Shown here one piece after another: positions 42,729-56,767 of a stretch of 64,000 bases of DNA (positions are counted from its first letter, which is position 1; each line of letters opens with the position of its first letter). The notes under the pieces were generated by a model. The model was not told where the DNA came from. It ran no database searches and saw only the letters and a list, made by a program, of their open reading frames with translations. A program made the translations under genes and the position numbers. The DNA comes from Zygnema cylindricum (Eukaryota > Streptophyta > Zygnematophyceae > Zygnematales > Zygnemataceae), in assembly GCA_037447655.1 (NCBI GenBank), contig JBBHKE010001576.1, positions 248,001 through 312,000 on the forward strand, written 5' to 3'.

Positions 42729-45700
42729 ATGGCTTCGAATTGTACCGCCCCTCCTTTTCGGGTCGGGAACACTTTCGTCTGCCAGCCAGGCTGTTATTCC
42801 CTTAACAATGGAACCTGCGTAGGATTTCAACCAGAAAATGGTGGCAAACCTGTTCCAGAAACGTCCTCTTTGGGATTCTTACCGAAGTTTGATACAGCCA
42901 TATTTCAGAATGACGGCAGTTTTGGTCAAAAGTTCTTCTTCATACTCACTATTGCGACCCTTGGAGTCTGGATCGGAGGAACCCTTTTCCTTCGTCTCAT
43001 GCCTATGCGAGGCATTTGGTTTCATCTCCGACGGTTTGTCAGCATGCTCGATTATGCCTTCTCAAAGAAGCACTGGATTGTGAGCCTTTACAAGCTGACT
43101 TTACCAAGCTGACTGGATATCATGCGAAACAGCAAACTGCATAGTGTATTCTGAAAGTATTCCGAAAATTTGTCCAGAACTTATGGCTGTCTTTCGGTTT
43201 TTAGTGAATGTGCCACGATGTACGACGAAAATGCATTTGAAGTTCCTGATACACTGCAGAATCTCTTTGTTTTCAAAACATTGATGGTGCCTGTGTGAAA
43301 CAAAAAGTGATTTGGATTGGCAGTAACCTTTCGTCTGGCAATGCTGCTTTCAGGACGAGCAAAAAGTTCAAGTAAAAAGGAAAACGGAATTGGGAGGAAT
43401 GCTCTCCATCGGGGCATTTATCTTTATTATTGGTATCTGTCTCGGGTAACTACTGGTGCACTGTGTCATTGTTTAAAATCTCGCTTTGTGATCTCGCTTT
43501 GACAGCCGTAACTATCGGGACACACATTGTTGCATTGAAGAGATGACTGTAGCCTGGCTTACGTTGGAGGGAATTGACAGCCTTAATTTCAAGATGTGTT
43601 TCAAACAATCTCGTAAATGAACTACCTTGTGTTCCCACCATTCGCCAAATAGCTTATCTATATATTTTCATTTTGTACCATGTGTCCATGTCCAATGATT
43701 CGGAGTGGTGACCAGCAGTGGGACAAAGCGCGTTGTAAGCGCTGCCCAGAATTTAGGAATGCAGATTTCTTTTGATTGGTCAAAATGATACACAAAGTCC
43801 AATAGCGGAAATGTATTCCAAAATGCCACTTATTTTGAACTTCAATAACCATACCCGGATCCTTACTTCTGCCAAACCCTTGAAATTATTAATGGATAAT
43901 TCTCTCTTAGCAATCCCTGAGTGAGCTTGCTTTGTAATTTGCCTGATAAAATATAAATTGCTTCAGCACCCCATGAACTGTCCAGCTCTCCATGAGACAA
44001 CTTTGAATGCCTATTTTGCTGCAAGAATAATGATGTTAGCTACTGTTGACAGGTTTCTCTATAGTTGTTGTGCTGTCTTTTTGGACAAATGTGTAGGGGC
44101 ACTTCAGCATATTTCTTGCATGTTTTATCTTCAGCACGTTTCTTCTTGAAGTGTGATCCCAAGCTTTGGTTTAGGATTAACTCGGAAACATGAACGATCC
44201 CCTATGTGCACTAGATAAACTCATCACCACATCCAAGCACACCACTAACAATAAGGCATTTGCCACATTTGGAAGTAAAGAGCCTTTTTGTTTGATACCT
44301 TCCTTCTCAGTGTTTCTATATTCTTCAACACCTATTCCTAATATCTATTCTTCACTTGTCAAGGGGATAATAATAAAACTTTTGGTTTGCTAGTAAAGCC
44401 TTGTTTATTTTTGTGCTTTGACACATATGTCGTCCGCCAATGGATTCCTACCAGAAATCGATAGCCATGAAGACATAGTTATGTTTATCAATACTCATTT
44501 GAACCATCTCAGAAAGTATGTAAGTTCTAATGACAAAGTCTGGAACGCAATAACTTGCCCCTTGAAATTCTTGGTTTATCTGAAACAGGAATACATTGAA
44601 TATCTCTCATGTCCTATGTAATTGTTCCATTTGTCTTGTTCTTCACATTCACACAATTTTGGTGATTTTTGTCAGAACAGTTTCCTGTAGCATGGATCAC
44701 GTCGATGACTAGGGTCAACTGTGGTCCCCCGTGCCTTTGAGGTTGTTAGCAAGCATCTGATTTTGGCCGCTGGGCATGGTGTTGTTCTTGTAGAATTGTC
44801 TACCAGTTTGTGAATAATAAAACCAAGGCAACACAGAATATTGTTCCTACAAATGGTCGGGATGTGCAAGATTTCTACAATGATTTAATATTCAATGTAA
44901 CGACCGTGAGCGGCATGAAATGTTCACAGTGGACTAACTATGAGAACATCACGGTGAGCCCTTCTCTTCATGGGGGCATCAAGAAAGTGACGATTTCTGA
45001 TGATGTTTGGGTAAAAGCTGTTTTCATTTTTATGTTCAAGATTCAACCCGCATCTGTTCAAAACCACTTTCCCCTGCAGTTAGCACTTTGCTATGTGTTT
45101 ATTTGGGAAACTTCCCTTTTGACTATGTGATGCCACCTTAGTTCACTTATGCAAGTTCGGCGCATTTGAGTGGTTCATACTTAGACTTTGAGAGGTACGA
45201 TTGTTATTCCAAAATGTGTTTACGGTTCCTTAATTTTTTGTATTTTTTTTTAGTGACTCTTTAGGCTGACAATTTTGCACACGTTTTCAGACCCTTAGGT
45301 AATGTTACACCTTTCAGTTCTTTCGTCTGTTGTGATAGAGACAACCATGTCCTTAGCACAAGTTGTGGAGAAATGTTGTTATTTTCTTTACTATGTTTCT
45401 GAGTGCCAGATATGTCCAGGCTCAAACAGGGAATTGGGCCACTCCAGGTGCTTACTACACAGGTTTCACATTGAAGAAAAGTGAAACTGGTAATTTACGG
45501 ACAAACTTATATGATACTTTTGTCACAAGGATTTTAAGGAAAACTGATGTGCTTAATGGCGATGCTTATCTATCTCCAGGTGGGAGGTGGTTCTTTCGAT
45601 CAACGAATTTTTCCTGTTACCGATATTGCAACTCTCACCTGTTATGATACTGATAAGGGACCATTAGTGTCTCTCAATTGTTCAGCATGTCAAATAGCGT

Positions 45701-48700
45701 TCGACAATTACTTTTCAACCTGGCAATTTGTGGACCGCCCGGAGGAGGTACATGCCTTTGTTCCCATTATTCTCGCAAGCGCTTGTCCAGTGAAAAAAGA
45801 GAACAGATAGACTCAGCTTTTCTTTACTGACCTGTGTGTTTATCTGCAGGGACTATATGCCGCAGCGGTCGGGTTTGAGTTCTCAGTGATGGCAACATCA
45901 AACAACAACGGAAATGGTAAGATAAGGAAAAGCTTTGTGTCTGGACAGCTCCAGGCTGGTTCAAATGGAACTCAAACAAACCCATCGACACTGCGTGATG
46001 CGGCAACCAATGGATCGAACATCAACAACTTCAGGGGTTCCAGTATTATTAGTTTCAGGTGACATGTACTCCTTTTCGAGATGTTTTTTGCAGTCTGGTA
46101 ATTGAAGCTCTGCATGGTAAGGATTATTATGGTCCTCCTTCGCTCATTGTGACATGGATTTTCTCAAACTTGCCTGTATTTGATAGACTCGGGGGACTAT
46201 TTGGTGTGTTATAATCCCTTTTTGAAATAGGAGCTACCGAGGTTAGCTAGCTTTTAAGTCTCTACTTATCTCATGGAGTGTTGTTCCAGGGGTGTAGGTT
46301 TATTCCTCGCATCTTCCAAGAAGATAACAATCTCAGGCTTATTCAGACCACTTTCCATGAGTTTATCTCTGGTAACTATTTTACGAACGCTACAAGCTTG
46401 CAAGTAAGACTATTCCTTCTCTACCTTCTCTTTTCCCAGTCCTCTTTCGCAACTGGCTAGTGCAATTTCAGTCACATTTCCGGCAGTCCCTTTATTCGCC
46501 AGGAGGATGCTGGCTCTTATGTTTGAAAACTTGCAAGCTTACACTTACCTCGTGAAGTTGTTACTTACTAAAGGGCTGTGAGGGTAAGGAACAGCAGCTT
46601 AAATGTACTGTAGGGGGCAAGTAACTAGCTTGTTTCAAAAAAATGCAGCTCCTAAAAGATTGTGGAGGAAAATAAATGTTTGAAAAATTAAGTGACGTGC
46701 TCCATTTGTGGCGGAGGTTGAAAATTTTACAGTAGTATTATTCAAATCTACGATGCTGGGGCCCAGGACATATGATCACTCTCTTCCTGTTCTGTCTCTG
46801 AGACTGCAAAAACCACCACCTTTGGCAGTCAAACCTTCAGTACGGTGAAAAAGTAGAAGACTAATTCCTCGCTGTTGAATGTTGACCTTCAATATTCACG
46901 ACATGAATCGTTCTTAGTGCCACCATGCTTAGTAGGGCTGTGCTTGGGAGGGAGCGATTCCAACTGTCCCCATAGGCTTCAAAATCTTTTGGCATGAAAT
47001 CGACTGCAGATCATATCACCAAGTGAAAGTGTTTAGACATCGTGAAACGGCAACCGTTTTCAACTCTCCGGTGCTGTAAACATGCAGGAGTCCATTGCGA
47101 CAGGAACTGGAAGTCTGTCGGTGACAATGCACACAGAAGTCCTTACAGCTTACCTTGTTGAGACAACTGTTGGACCGTCCATGGGCATATGTAAATTCTC
47201 AAACACTTGTTTTCTGTTTCAATGACTTCGTTTTTGCTAAGGGTCGATTGTTTGGGATAGTCCTTTGCAACATGCTCCACATAAAATCGTCTTTATGGGT
47301 CCTCCATTTTTTTTTTTTACAAATAGATTTTAGTTGTTTTTTCTCTGCGATTTCCTCGTGCACAGAATGTGTGGACGAACAAAATTGCTAACTTCCCCTT
47401 TTCGATTTGTGCCGGCTTTTCCTTGGCAGTAACCTTCCTATCTAAGATTGGAGGTATTTATCAGCTTGGTATTCTTCTTTTCTTCTTTACGTTAAATATG
47501 GTGAGTTCTCAGCTCAATCTGCAACCAAACCTTGCCTCCAAACCATATACTCATCTTCCTTCCCTTGAGTTGCCATAGATAGTGTACTCTGCATAGAATA
47601 TATCTTCCTCCTGCAGAATTGAGTTTCTAAACTGCTGGAGAATTTTTTTGAAGTGTCAATACGTCAGGTTGCAGCAGGTTTACTATTTCTATTTTAATAG
47701 ATGCAGCCCTTCCATAGATTTGATTCTGTTGCTTGTTTGCTTACACGATTCTTTCACATAGGCTCCTGACTGCAAGTATTTTTTTTATTGGACTTTCATA
47801 TTGGAAGTACTTGGTCCTAAATTCAACGTCTTTGGTTTTCTTGAGGGTGTTGTTGCAGTCTGAGAGGTGGGTTGGCTTTCTACGGTACGACGATAAATTG
47901 CTGAATCGTTTGAGCCGTCAGCGTTTGGCTCGCGCTCATTGGCGGAAGGTTATTTCCCATAAGCGTTACTTTTTCAACTTTGATGCATACTGCTTGGGGT
48001 GGGGTTGGAGAAAATTAGGACCATCTTCAACGGTAGACAGTGCCCTGTCTGGCTCCCAACTTATGTATGCGGGCTTTTATTTTGCTTTGGGCCAATTTAG
48101 GAGGAACATTCCTCACGCTGCTCGCCTCCTGTGTCTGTTTACAGTTTTCAAGGTGGCATTATGGAGTAGTTTAGAGAATTTGTGAAGATGTATAAACGTT
48201 GTGAACGACATGATGAGGGAGGTATTTCCCGAATTTTTCTTTTGCACTGTTTTTAACGTACAAGAAATGCATATGAACATCAACCCATGAAAGACATTGA
48301 GAGAAGTCTAAATGCATTCCTACTTTTGGCACAGAAGGGCAGTAGATGTAGCGTCTTGGACATGGAAGGAAAGGAAGGTACACCCATCATTGTAGTCAGT
48401 GTGAAGTTCAAGAAGTTAAAATTGGTTGCCAAGTTTTTGGGTCTATGTGTTCCTGAGAGAATCCGTATGAGAAAGGACATGGTCCTTTATTGACTCATGG
48501 GCTCATTATCATTCGCAGTAGCACTTGGCATTATCCATTGTTATTTTAAATTTTTAATAATCTTATAATAATACTATTTTTGCAGTCCCTTAACTGATTC
48601 AGATGGTTCTATGTGCAGTCGTCAAGCTGAAAGCCAATGGTGTGGTTCTCAACCAACTACGAGGAGAGACTTCTACACTGCCCATCGCTATTAGTGTAAA

Positions 48701-51700
48701 GGAGTTATTAGTATACGAAATTAGTGTCAATTATACTAATTTAGGGCAAAGTGGCATGGCCAATTTAAGGCTGCGCTCTTATATAGCGTTATCAATACTA
48801 TTATACGATTTTCGGCCAAAAAAAGTCGAGACGGAATTAGTGTTATGAACACTTACATCGATGAACGAACTTCTAATTTTCTGACTGCTGTTCTTATGCA
48901 GGTGCGAGTCGCCTACAGAATGGGACTTCTCACAGGACGCTTTATGGAAAATGCAGAGGCAAATGCAACTGAAGGGAAATTGGAGACTGACAGCCTGTTG
49001 GAGCAGAAAAGCTCATTTTCTAAATTTTGGCTTAGTCTAAGGAATCTTATGAACATAAAACAGTCGAAGCCCCGGTCACAAAGCATGCCCGCCCAACAAG
49101 CTGGACAGGAGGACATGCAAGGCATAAATGTGAGAGGTTTATTAAAGCAGAGTGTAGGGTTTTTTTGGTTGTATGTTCCTTTCCCTAGCTTTACGAGAAT
49201 TTATCGGTTTGCTAAGAGGGTCAATGTTTCAGCTGCAATTTGTGAACTTAATTCTTTGCATGATGTCGTGTCTGGCAGATGTTATGGTCCTTGACTTTTT
49301 TTGCAATTTCGAAGGATTTGACACAAGCAGAAATCGCTGTAGATTGGGAAATTGTTCTCTAGCCTCTGTTAGCGGTGACTGCTGTCTGCAGACCGATGAC
49401 CTTTTAAGAAGTCAGATATTCGAGAACACCCCATAGATGACTTCAACCCAATGTAAACCTTCCTTTTTAAGCGTCACCAATCGTAATATTTAGTTCAGGT
49501 TTTTTGTTTTCACAATTTTGTGGCTCACAAGCTGCAGAGTTTTGCTGTCGTTGACCTGTAATTGGTCTGGTTTTGTTAAAGGGATACTGATACTTGTATG
49601 CTACGTTTATGGAACAGAAATCAGGGGACGATATCACAAAGACCGAGTCAAGTCTCAGGCTTCTTTCTGAGTCACCTTCGAATAAAACAAAGGTGATATT
49701 CTGGAATATTATCATACAAGACATGTAAAAGTTGAGAATTTCTTTGTCTTGATCCCTGTCATTTCTTTTGACATGCTTAAATGTTCAGCTGATTTATGTC
49801 AAGGAGCCTCTGTGGATTTGTGACTTGTAAATTTGGATAAAACATGTCATTTTTTAGGACTGGATTTGCAAATTTTTATCTTTGTTCTATTTATACTTAT
49901 CCTACTTAACCCTTCCTACACCTAACTACACCTAACCATCCTTATTCCCACCTCTAATTTACGTCTTTCCTAACCTTAAGCTATCCTATCCTACCTTATC
50001 CTACCTCTTACCCTATCCTACCGTACGCTGCCTCCTCCTTGATCTGATCTTATGTGTCTTACATCCATACTGACAGCCATGAAGCTACGTGGTTGCTTTG
50101 CAAGCCTCTAGAAAAATATGATGTGTGATTGTTTGAGGGGACCTTTTGAAGTGCAGTGATTCGGTACAAACAAATTTTAAAGTTTTTTTAAGTTTGTTTA
50201 ACTTGTACAGACTGTGGAATACGAAGGTTCGCTTGTGGATGTCCAACCTGATTTGCCTCCAAATGACATAAAGGTTATTTATTCCTGACATCCTGGATCG
50301 ATGTCACGGAAAATGTTATAGACTTTTTGCTTCCTTGGCAATAATTTTTGTCTCACTTTTCTCTTTCCGTCATGATCGTCTTGGGAATTATCTGTTTTTT
50401 TATTCAGTCTTATGTTCTGCAATCCAGCTACTCTGTTTATGGTTATACCCTGTTCCATATGCTGGCTTTTACACCGTAACGTTGCATGCGATTATCACTT
50501 ATGGTCACTGATTCATATTTGTGTTTGACTTTCGGGACTGCAGATTAAAGTGGACGATGTAGATGACTCTGTATCTACTTCCAACAAAGGATTAACCGTC
50601 CCAAAAATTATCGGGAAAGGCATTGCGTCAGGAATTCGGGTATGTGGCTATGTCGACTCTGTGTGTCTATCCCATGTTACATCAGAGCTGTGCAAAAGAC
50701 CTCAAAACTAAAATCCACAGTAAACTTCTATGGAACTGCCTGAGAGTTAAATGGGATGTGCACATTCAGTGCTCCATTTGCAATGGAAAAGCCGAGGAAT
50801 GATCATTTTTCAAAACTGTATGTTCCTGCTGTGGTAGATTGGAAAGCTTTTGGTGATAAAATACTGTTTAGTGAATCGAGGTCAAGATGTGTATTAGCAC
50901 AGACACAATAATTCTTGCCAAAACACATAGACTGAAGCATTATGTGTTTTGCCAGTTTGGTAAACTTGTTTAACCCCGTATATTTCCCACCACCGCAGAC
51001 ACCTTGTGTCCAATCTAGAGCTGGAACCTTTTAGTTTATTGTTTTTTTCTTTGCACATTTGTGAGGGACTTCCGCTAGACCCTTACTTACTTTCATGTTT
51101 CTATTTGCAATAGACCACAGGTCAAGTTACGAGTCGTGTCGCATCAGCCGGTGGAAGTGCTGTGAAGTTCGTCTCCCAGCCCTTCATACCACCGACTCCT
51201 TCCGGAGAAGGCTCAGAGTTGAAGTCCAATCCCGACGAGAATGCGGCAGGTCAGGGCGAAGAAAGGAAGAAGAGGAAGAAAATGAAGAAAAAGCCTCGGG
51301 ATACGCGTTTAGGAAGCACATCGGAGCATAAAGGGAGTGTTGTCCGGAGTTTCCGAAACCCAAGTTGGATTCAGGGATACGAAATGCTACCTGCTGTTCC
51401 TTGTGAGTTTGAACTCTGGATTAGTTTGGTGGTTGTGCAGTATAATAAATTAGTTTGCAGCATTTATTGCATTGGAATCTGACTTTCTGAGCCATTTTCT
51501 GAGCGACTTTCTGTCACCTCGATCTCTTCAAACGTTGGAGGGCTGACTGGTGTTATATGACGTGAATGTGAAACCGAGAATGCCGTCAAGGCTTCCTAGC
51601 ACGGAAAATGAAATAAACTTCCTGCATAGGTAAAGGTAGGTGTAGGTCTAATGAACTGATGATGTGCCAAGGGATGACAAGCCCCTTGCAATATCAAGCA

Positions 51701-52395
51701 ATCGATTAGATTAGTGCAACTGAGTTTTGGTTTATATGGCTGTCTGAAGCATTGGATGGCTGGTGCTTTTATATCGAATAGGATTCAATCATGGTTGGTC
51801 TGATGGCCCGTTTTTTGGACCTCTTTTGCAGACGTGGAAGACGTTATGCAACTTGGGGAGAAAGTAGCGGAGCAAGAAGAAAAGAGGAAAAGAAAGGTGG
51901 AGGAGATGGAAAAACTTGGGGAAGCGCCTCCGGAGAACGATGGTGACAAAGAAGAGGACAGTGATGATGACGTGGTTCAATTGGACCCTGTTGACTTGTA
52001 CAACTACCTTATTGTAATATCTCTCACTTTCTTGTTGAGGCTCTCATGATTGTCCCTTAGCTTGTAAATCGCATGCTTGATTTCCCTTTTTTGGGCTTGT
52101 TCTCACATTTAGTAACTTTTATGCATCTTATTTTGAATGTGGACCACCTTGATCGGAGGTACCTGTTTTTTCTTGTCTTTCAGCAACAATCTTCCTATGG
52201 CCAGCAGCTGACCTCATGTGTTTGACATCTTACAATGTGGGTTAGTGATCATCTACTTTCCTACTTTCTCTCAATGCTGGTTTGATGTTGCAGGAACTCT
52301 ACGACTACCAGGCCCGGCTTCGAAATGATTTTCTCGCTGCCCAATCGATGCTGGAAAATGTGGTCCAACGCTTTCGTCCTCACAGTGATTTGTAG
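42729..52395 (+). CDS. Unrecognised multi-pass membrane protein, 777 residues, 15 exons
   Basis: Exons proposed: 42729-43079, 44837-44953, 45420-45489, 45587-45747, 45850-46058, 46298-46403, 47088-47190, 47334-47500, 47859-47948, 48902-49129, 50211-50273, 50544-50639, 51114-51402, 51832-52013, 52294-52395 (TAG). All phases agree and the sum is 2334 bases. Residues 69-88 form a membrane segment (FFFILTIATLGVWIGGTLFL). A 280-residue region follows with N-glycosylation sites (NVT, NIT, NGS, NAT) and cysteines (LTCYDTDKGPLVSLNCSACQ). Two more hydrophobic stretches lie near 393-428 (FPFSICAGFSLAVTFL, YQLGILLFFFTL). The C-terminal 350 residues are hydrophilic, with KKRKKMKKKPRD, a charged coiled-coil-like part (EKRKRKVEEMEKL) and an acidic patch. 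I do not recognise the family. A receptor or channel-like role is only a guess. The long first intron may hide another exon. Confidence 0.75.
48674..48866. mobile_element. TACACCG-family small element in intron 9
   Basis: The left end TACACTGCCCATCGCTATTAG is followed by TGTAAAGGAGTTATTAGTAT and AATTAGTGT words. The right side has GGAATTAGTGTTATGAACAC and then decays. The layout matches the small copy at 4805-5015. It lies inside the intron 47949-48901 and does not touch an exon. Confidence 0.45.
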
Positions 52396-53950
52396 GCTTA
52401 GCTGTACTTCGATGTATTTATGCGCCTTGTGTTCCTCCGCACTGAGCAAGTGTGGGGTTAGTAAGCTCTGTTGAAGGAAGCTCGTGCATTCCTCTCATGT
52501 AATATGACTAGAGTAAGCAGATTAAGGGCGGTTAAGCTTAACATCTGCTGAGCTTTTAACAGTATGAGCACCGTTGGGATTTTAATAAGATGATCAAAAG
52601 TGATATTTATGGGTCCGAAAATCAATTTCTGTCTATTTGCCCTGCGGCTGGCCGAAAAAATATGAGCCCTGGATTTTATAAATTAAAAGTATTGTGTTAG
52701 TGATTTCTGAATTCCATCGTATTGTTGGCTCTGATGCGTATTGATACCATGGTGATTGAGCAATTTCAAGCAGAACATAACTCGTCGGTCTTCAGCATAT
52801 GACGGTTATCCCAGGCATTTGCGCAGTATCAAATACATGTCAAATCCTAGCCTCAGCTTGTGCTATTTCCGCAAATGTCAACGAATTCATTCACGGCAGT
52901 GTGGCACCAACATCATATGAATAAACAAACTCTTAGGTCCTGATGCATAACTGGCATTTGCATGACTCGATACCTGATATTATTCCACTGGTGGTAGCAC
53001 TCCTTTTTCATCGACAGTATCCTTAAGCCGACATCAATATTGCTTTGGCAGGCTCAGTTTGTCAAATTTACAGCTACTGGGTAATGTGGTAGGTTTACGT
53101 AGCCGATGCCTGGACTGGTCAGTAACAAGAGTAGATGTACAGGAAACTGTACAATTTAAATTGGTCAAGTAACAATTAATAGTACTGCTTTCTGGACAAT
53201 TGCTGCAGCAACTGTCCAGCAACGCCATGTGTCCCGTACGCATGATTAACTCATAATTACTCTACCGTGGTCAGCATTGTGGCCAGGAGCATACAGACTC
53301 TAGGTCCAAAGCATCATCAAAATGTAACAATGAAGACGGTCATTACTGGTTAGGGATGAAAACCCCCACGGACTGCAAACATAACAAATGCAAAGCAAAA
53401 TTCTGAACTGCAAGCTACGACAACAAAAACAAAAAAAAGTCATACTAGCACTAGAAAACACTCCATAGCCTAAAAACAAAAAAAAAGTGGGCCCTTGGCC
53501 TGAAACCCAGGACTATGCCACCCTAAAGGTAAAAACCTCGAATATGATCTATATGCACCAGTTAGTTGTTATGCACTCAAAGTCTATGGCCATCATCCGC
53601 CACCTTACCTTGTCAAACAACGGCTGAAGCTAGGGCGTTGAAAGGCGACGGCGACACATTGGCAATAGAAAGTAGAAATGAGAGGTGGGGAAGTGTCGGT
53701 TCTTCTAACTTCAGAAGATCAACTGGCCCGATCTATGAGCAATCCCTGTGTGCCTCCCCTTAAAGCAAGGAGGCTTTCAGTCGTCTACTCAGTGGTGTGT
53801 CCATTCCTCTTGTCGTATGATCCTGCGGCCGGCGGGAGGTTCCACGTCATGCCGCCAACGGGCAAGGTTTCCTTGGCGCCGTTCAAGTCCTGACGCCTAT
53901 GTGGAATCCCCGTCGGCTTCCGTATTCGTATGGTATTGCCACGTTGGATT
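52396..53950. other. 3' flank of the membrane protein gene and gene-free DNA
   Basis: Sequence after the stop codon includes the probable 3' untranslated region and then intergenic DNA. Short open frames around 53566-53960 have no recognisable features. Nothing else is supported. Confidence 0.4.
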
Positions 53951-54545
53951 AGGGTGAACCTCCATCAGGCAAAAAGTGGGGTTCTTTACAGGAAAAGGTA
54001 CAGATCCAGCTCATTTCCGTACATGGTCGTACTGTTTTTTTTTTTATATAAAACATGATCACTGGAGATTCGTCAAGATTCTCCAAACTTTTGGGCGACG
54101 ACGTCGACCGTCCGATTATGTGTTATCGAAGCTTCGTCCAGTGATTAATTAATCTCCTCAGGGAGGACACTAGCCAATCACCGGACGTGTAAAATGTTTA
54201 CGCGTGGAAAGGTCACGTACGACCCGCGCGCCTTCGAACAGGCGGGAATCAGATCCGACAAAAACCACCACAAAAAGTTTTGTTGAAGAATGTGTCGTGA
54301 CGCCTCCACCACCATCCATCGTCATCCGGAATTTGCTGCGCCTGCTTGCAAAACAGGTACGTACAACCTGTACATTCCCGTCATTTTATTTTGCGGTTGG
54401 TTGTACGGATACGAGTTTGGACATTTTGCTTTTGGAATCTTTGACGACGCTCGCCATCAAAGCAGGAATCTACGTGCATCCAATCGAAAGAAAGCACGTA
54501 CGCGATAGATTTCATTGGTGACACGACCTGATGGAGAAGTGAACG
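53951..54545. repeat. Dispersed repeat related to 23517-24240
   Basis: Starts GGGTGAACCTCCATCAGGCA as at 23520 and shares GGAGATTCGTCAAGATTCTC, ATGTTTACGCGTGGAAAGGT and GACACGACCTGATGGAGAAG. Only one arm of the long inverted repeat at 23761-24917 is present. The CTCCATCAGG word at one side and CCTGATGGAG at the other suggest a TIR element of unknown class. Confidence 0.6.
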
Positions 54546-55636
54546 AAATATTACTCCCGGTAAACTTAGGGTAACATTCCATTACTCAGTCCCAGTAAAT
54601 GTACGGACAGCGTTTACTGGAAGTCCGCTCCATTATGTCGTGCCAGTAACAAACCTTCCTCAATTATGATTGGCGCCACATAGGTTAGAGTCCAGATTCT
54701 AAAAATCTTTAAAAAAACTACAAACAGAATATCTGTACAACCGGAGGTAGTTCATAATTCGTACATAAAGTTTTCGGCCAGATTTTGATTTTGAAAATGG
54801 AAATCTAAATTTCGAAACGGAATTGCAAAAGGACGAGGCAAACTTTCAAGGTCGCGGCAAACTTTGAATGTCGGTGGATGTCAGACAAAGCGTGCAAGAT
54901 ATTTTCAACCTGACCTGCATTCAGCGTGGCAGGCGGCACATGGCATGTGCGACTTGCATGCCTGTGATCGCTTGTTCAAATTAGATATTATTTTGCTTTT
55001 TCACGTGTACCAATGGTAATGAATGGCAATCATCCAGCGGGCCCCAACTCTCCTCGCGAGGAGAGTTGGGGCCCACAGGATGATGTGCGCGATTGCTTCG
55101 CGCTTCTCAAAAAGTGAAACATCCAACGGTCAAGAATTACGCCTACATCATTGGAGCTTCCCGACAGCTTTCCAGTAACGATGTTTCGTCTGAAAACAAA
55201 ATTTTTAGGGTACGGCTATGTACGGCAATGTACGAAAACTTACGGCGTTCAATAACGAACCCCCACTTTTCGCCTATTGGAATGTTACCCTTATTCGTAC
55301 AATTACTGTCGGCGCGTGATGGAGAAGTGGCCTTAGTGTGACCGCGTTTGACCCCGGAATAATATCACCCAGCCTCCAATAGTATAGTTTCGCTGTCGGC
55401 GGAAAGTTGACTATCCGCAAACTGATGGTCAACGTTGTCTTGGCCCCGTCGTTAACTCTCGGCGCCTACGTGGAATCCAATAATCCATGTTTGGATTCCA
55501 TATGATGACGTGAACGTCCCTAAGCCACGCTGGATGGTTCATTCGCGTAATCCCCATGTTTCTCCTCACACCATGTAATTTTATGGTCGGGGGGAGCCTC
55601 TTCCCATGGTAATCAATCCTCGGCGCCCTCGTCATA
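54546..55636. other. Gene-free stretch with terminus-like repeats
   Basis: Around 55255-55335 a segment ACCCCCACTTTTCGCCTATTGG ... GTGATGGAGAAGTGGCC is an inverted relative of the CATCAGGCGAAAAGTGGGG termini at 23530 and 53960, so another copy or end of that family lies here. A perfect short palindrome around GGGCCCCAACTCTCCTCG / CGAGGAGAGTTGGGGCCC is at 55039-55075. No gene. Confidence 0.45.
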
Positions 55637-56394
55637 TGCAATTCGGTGTCCTCGATTAGACCACTGAATATAGGAAGCCTCTAGATAGTATTTAACTAAC
55701 CCACTTCAAGCCACAACCACTGCTGTTCAGGAGGGCAAAATGACAGTTTGAGTGCACCCCTATGCAGCTTGGACTCCCCTAAGTCCATAGCAAAAAGAAT
55801 CACTGAAAACGGCCAACTAGCCGATAAGTTATGAGGCAGTAAAAATGCCAATTTGTACAAACTCTCAAAGGGAGAGGTGACTACCTACCAAAATTTTCTA
55901 AGTCCTGATTCCCTCTAATAACTTCTATCTACTGAAGTACGGACCAATCAGATTACTGTACCGTACCAAAAAGTACTACTGCCAGTGTACCTTTTGTACG
56001 GCTTATGTACGACAAGGCTATTAAGCGGACGCGTGTCTGCATTTCACTCGTCCGTACATTCCTCGGAATTCCCATGACCGAATGTCATCTCTCCACGTGG
56101 CTCCAGGTCATGCCACGTCACAAAACGCCAAAGTGACAATTCCGGGATTTCGGCGATGATGTGCGCCGTTGGATTTTCAGCGAGACGCAATCTTAGCCAT
56201 TATAAATGCTTGCGCGATTTGTTTCACTATCGAAACAAAATGCTTGATATCCGTTTTGAAATAGAAACGTACTATGTACTTTCATAAAACTGTTTCTATG
56301 CATGTCGTATACAATTTTAGTTAAATGGATTTGTTCCTCCCTAAATATATATATCTATCACATACTATAGCATTTAGCATTGGTCATAGTCTAA

Positions 56395-56438
<44 letters not shown>

Positions 56439-56754
56439 TCTATCACATACTATAGCATTTAGCATTGGTCATAGTCTAATAGGATAAAGCTGACCGTTAT
56501 CGGCCAACTTGACAAACCGCAGGTACCGCGATCAAATCCCGGGTCCGTCAGGTATATTTTTAGTAACCTACTAAAAATAACTGCCCGTTGAACTAAGGCA
56601 ACCATGGATCAACCACCCTCTCTATCCTTCAGTGACTACAACAAGTATCGGGGCTAGAGAGAGGAGGTGGAGGCAGGCTGCCCGTCCTTTTCATTTCTTT
56701 TATTCTAACAAATTTAAACCTACAAAATACTCTCGAAATCCAATAATTTCAACA
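55637..56754 (-). repeat. Copia 3' LTR
   Basis: 1118 bases, similar throughout to 61058-62102 with scattered substitutions. It is 73 bases longer because a CTATCACATACTATAGCATT ... block is repeated around a (TA)n tract at about 56396-56440. Confidence 0.85.
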
Positions 56755-56767
56755 CCCCCCTTATTTT

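Noticed and set aside
53566-53957. Overlapping frames of 65-71 codons near 53.6-53.9 kb
   Set aside because: Three mutually overlapping frames of similar length without domains; typical of slightly GC-richer intergenic DNA.
56520-56560. A tRNA-like B box (GATCAAATCCCGGG) in the copia LTR
   Set aside because: No A box at the proper spacing and no cloverleaf; the motif recurs in the other LTR as ordinary LTR sequence.
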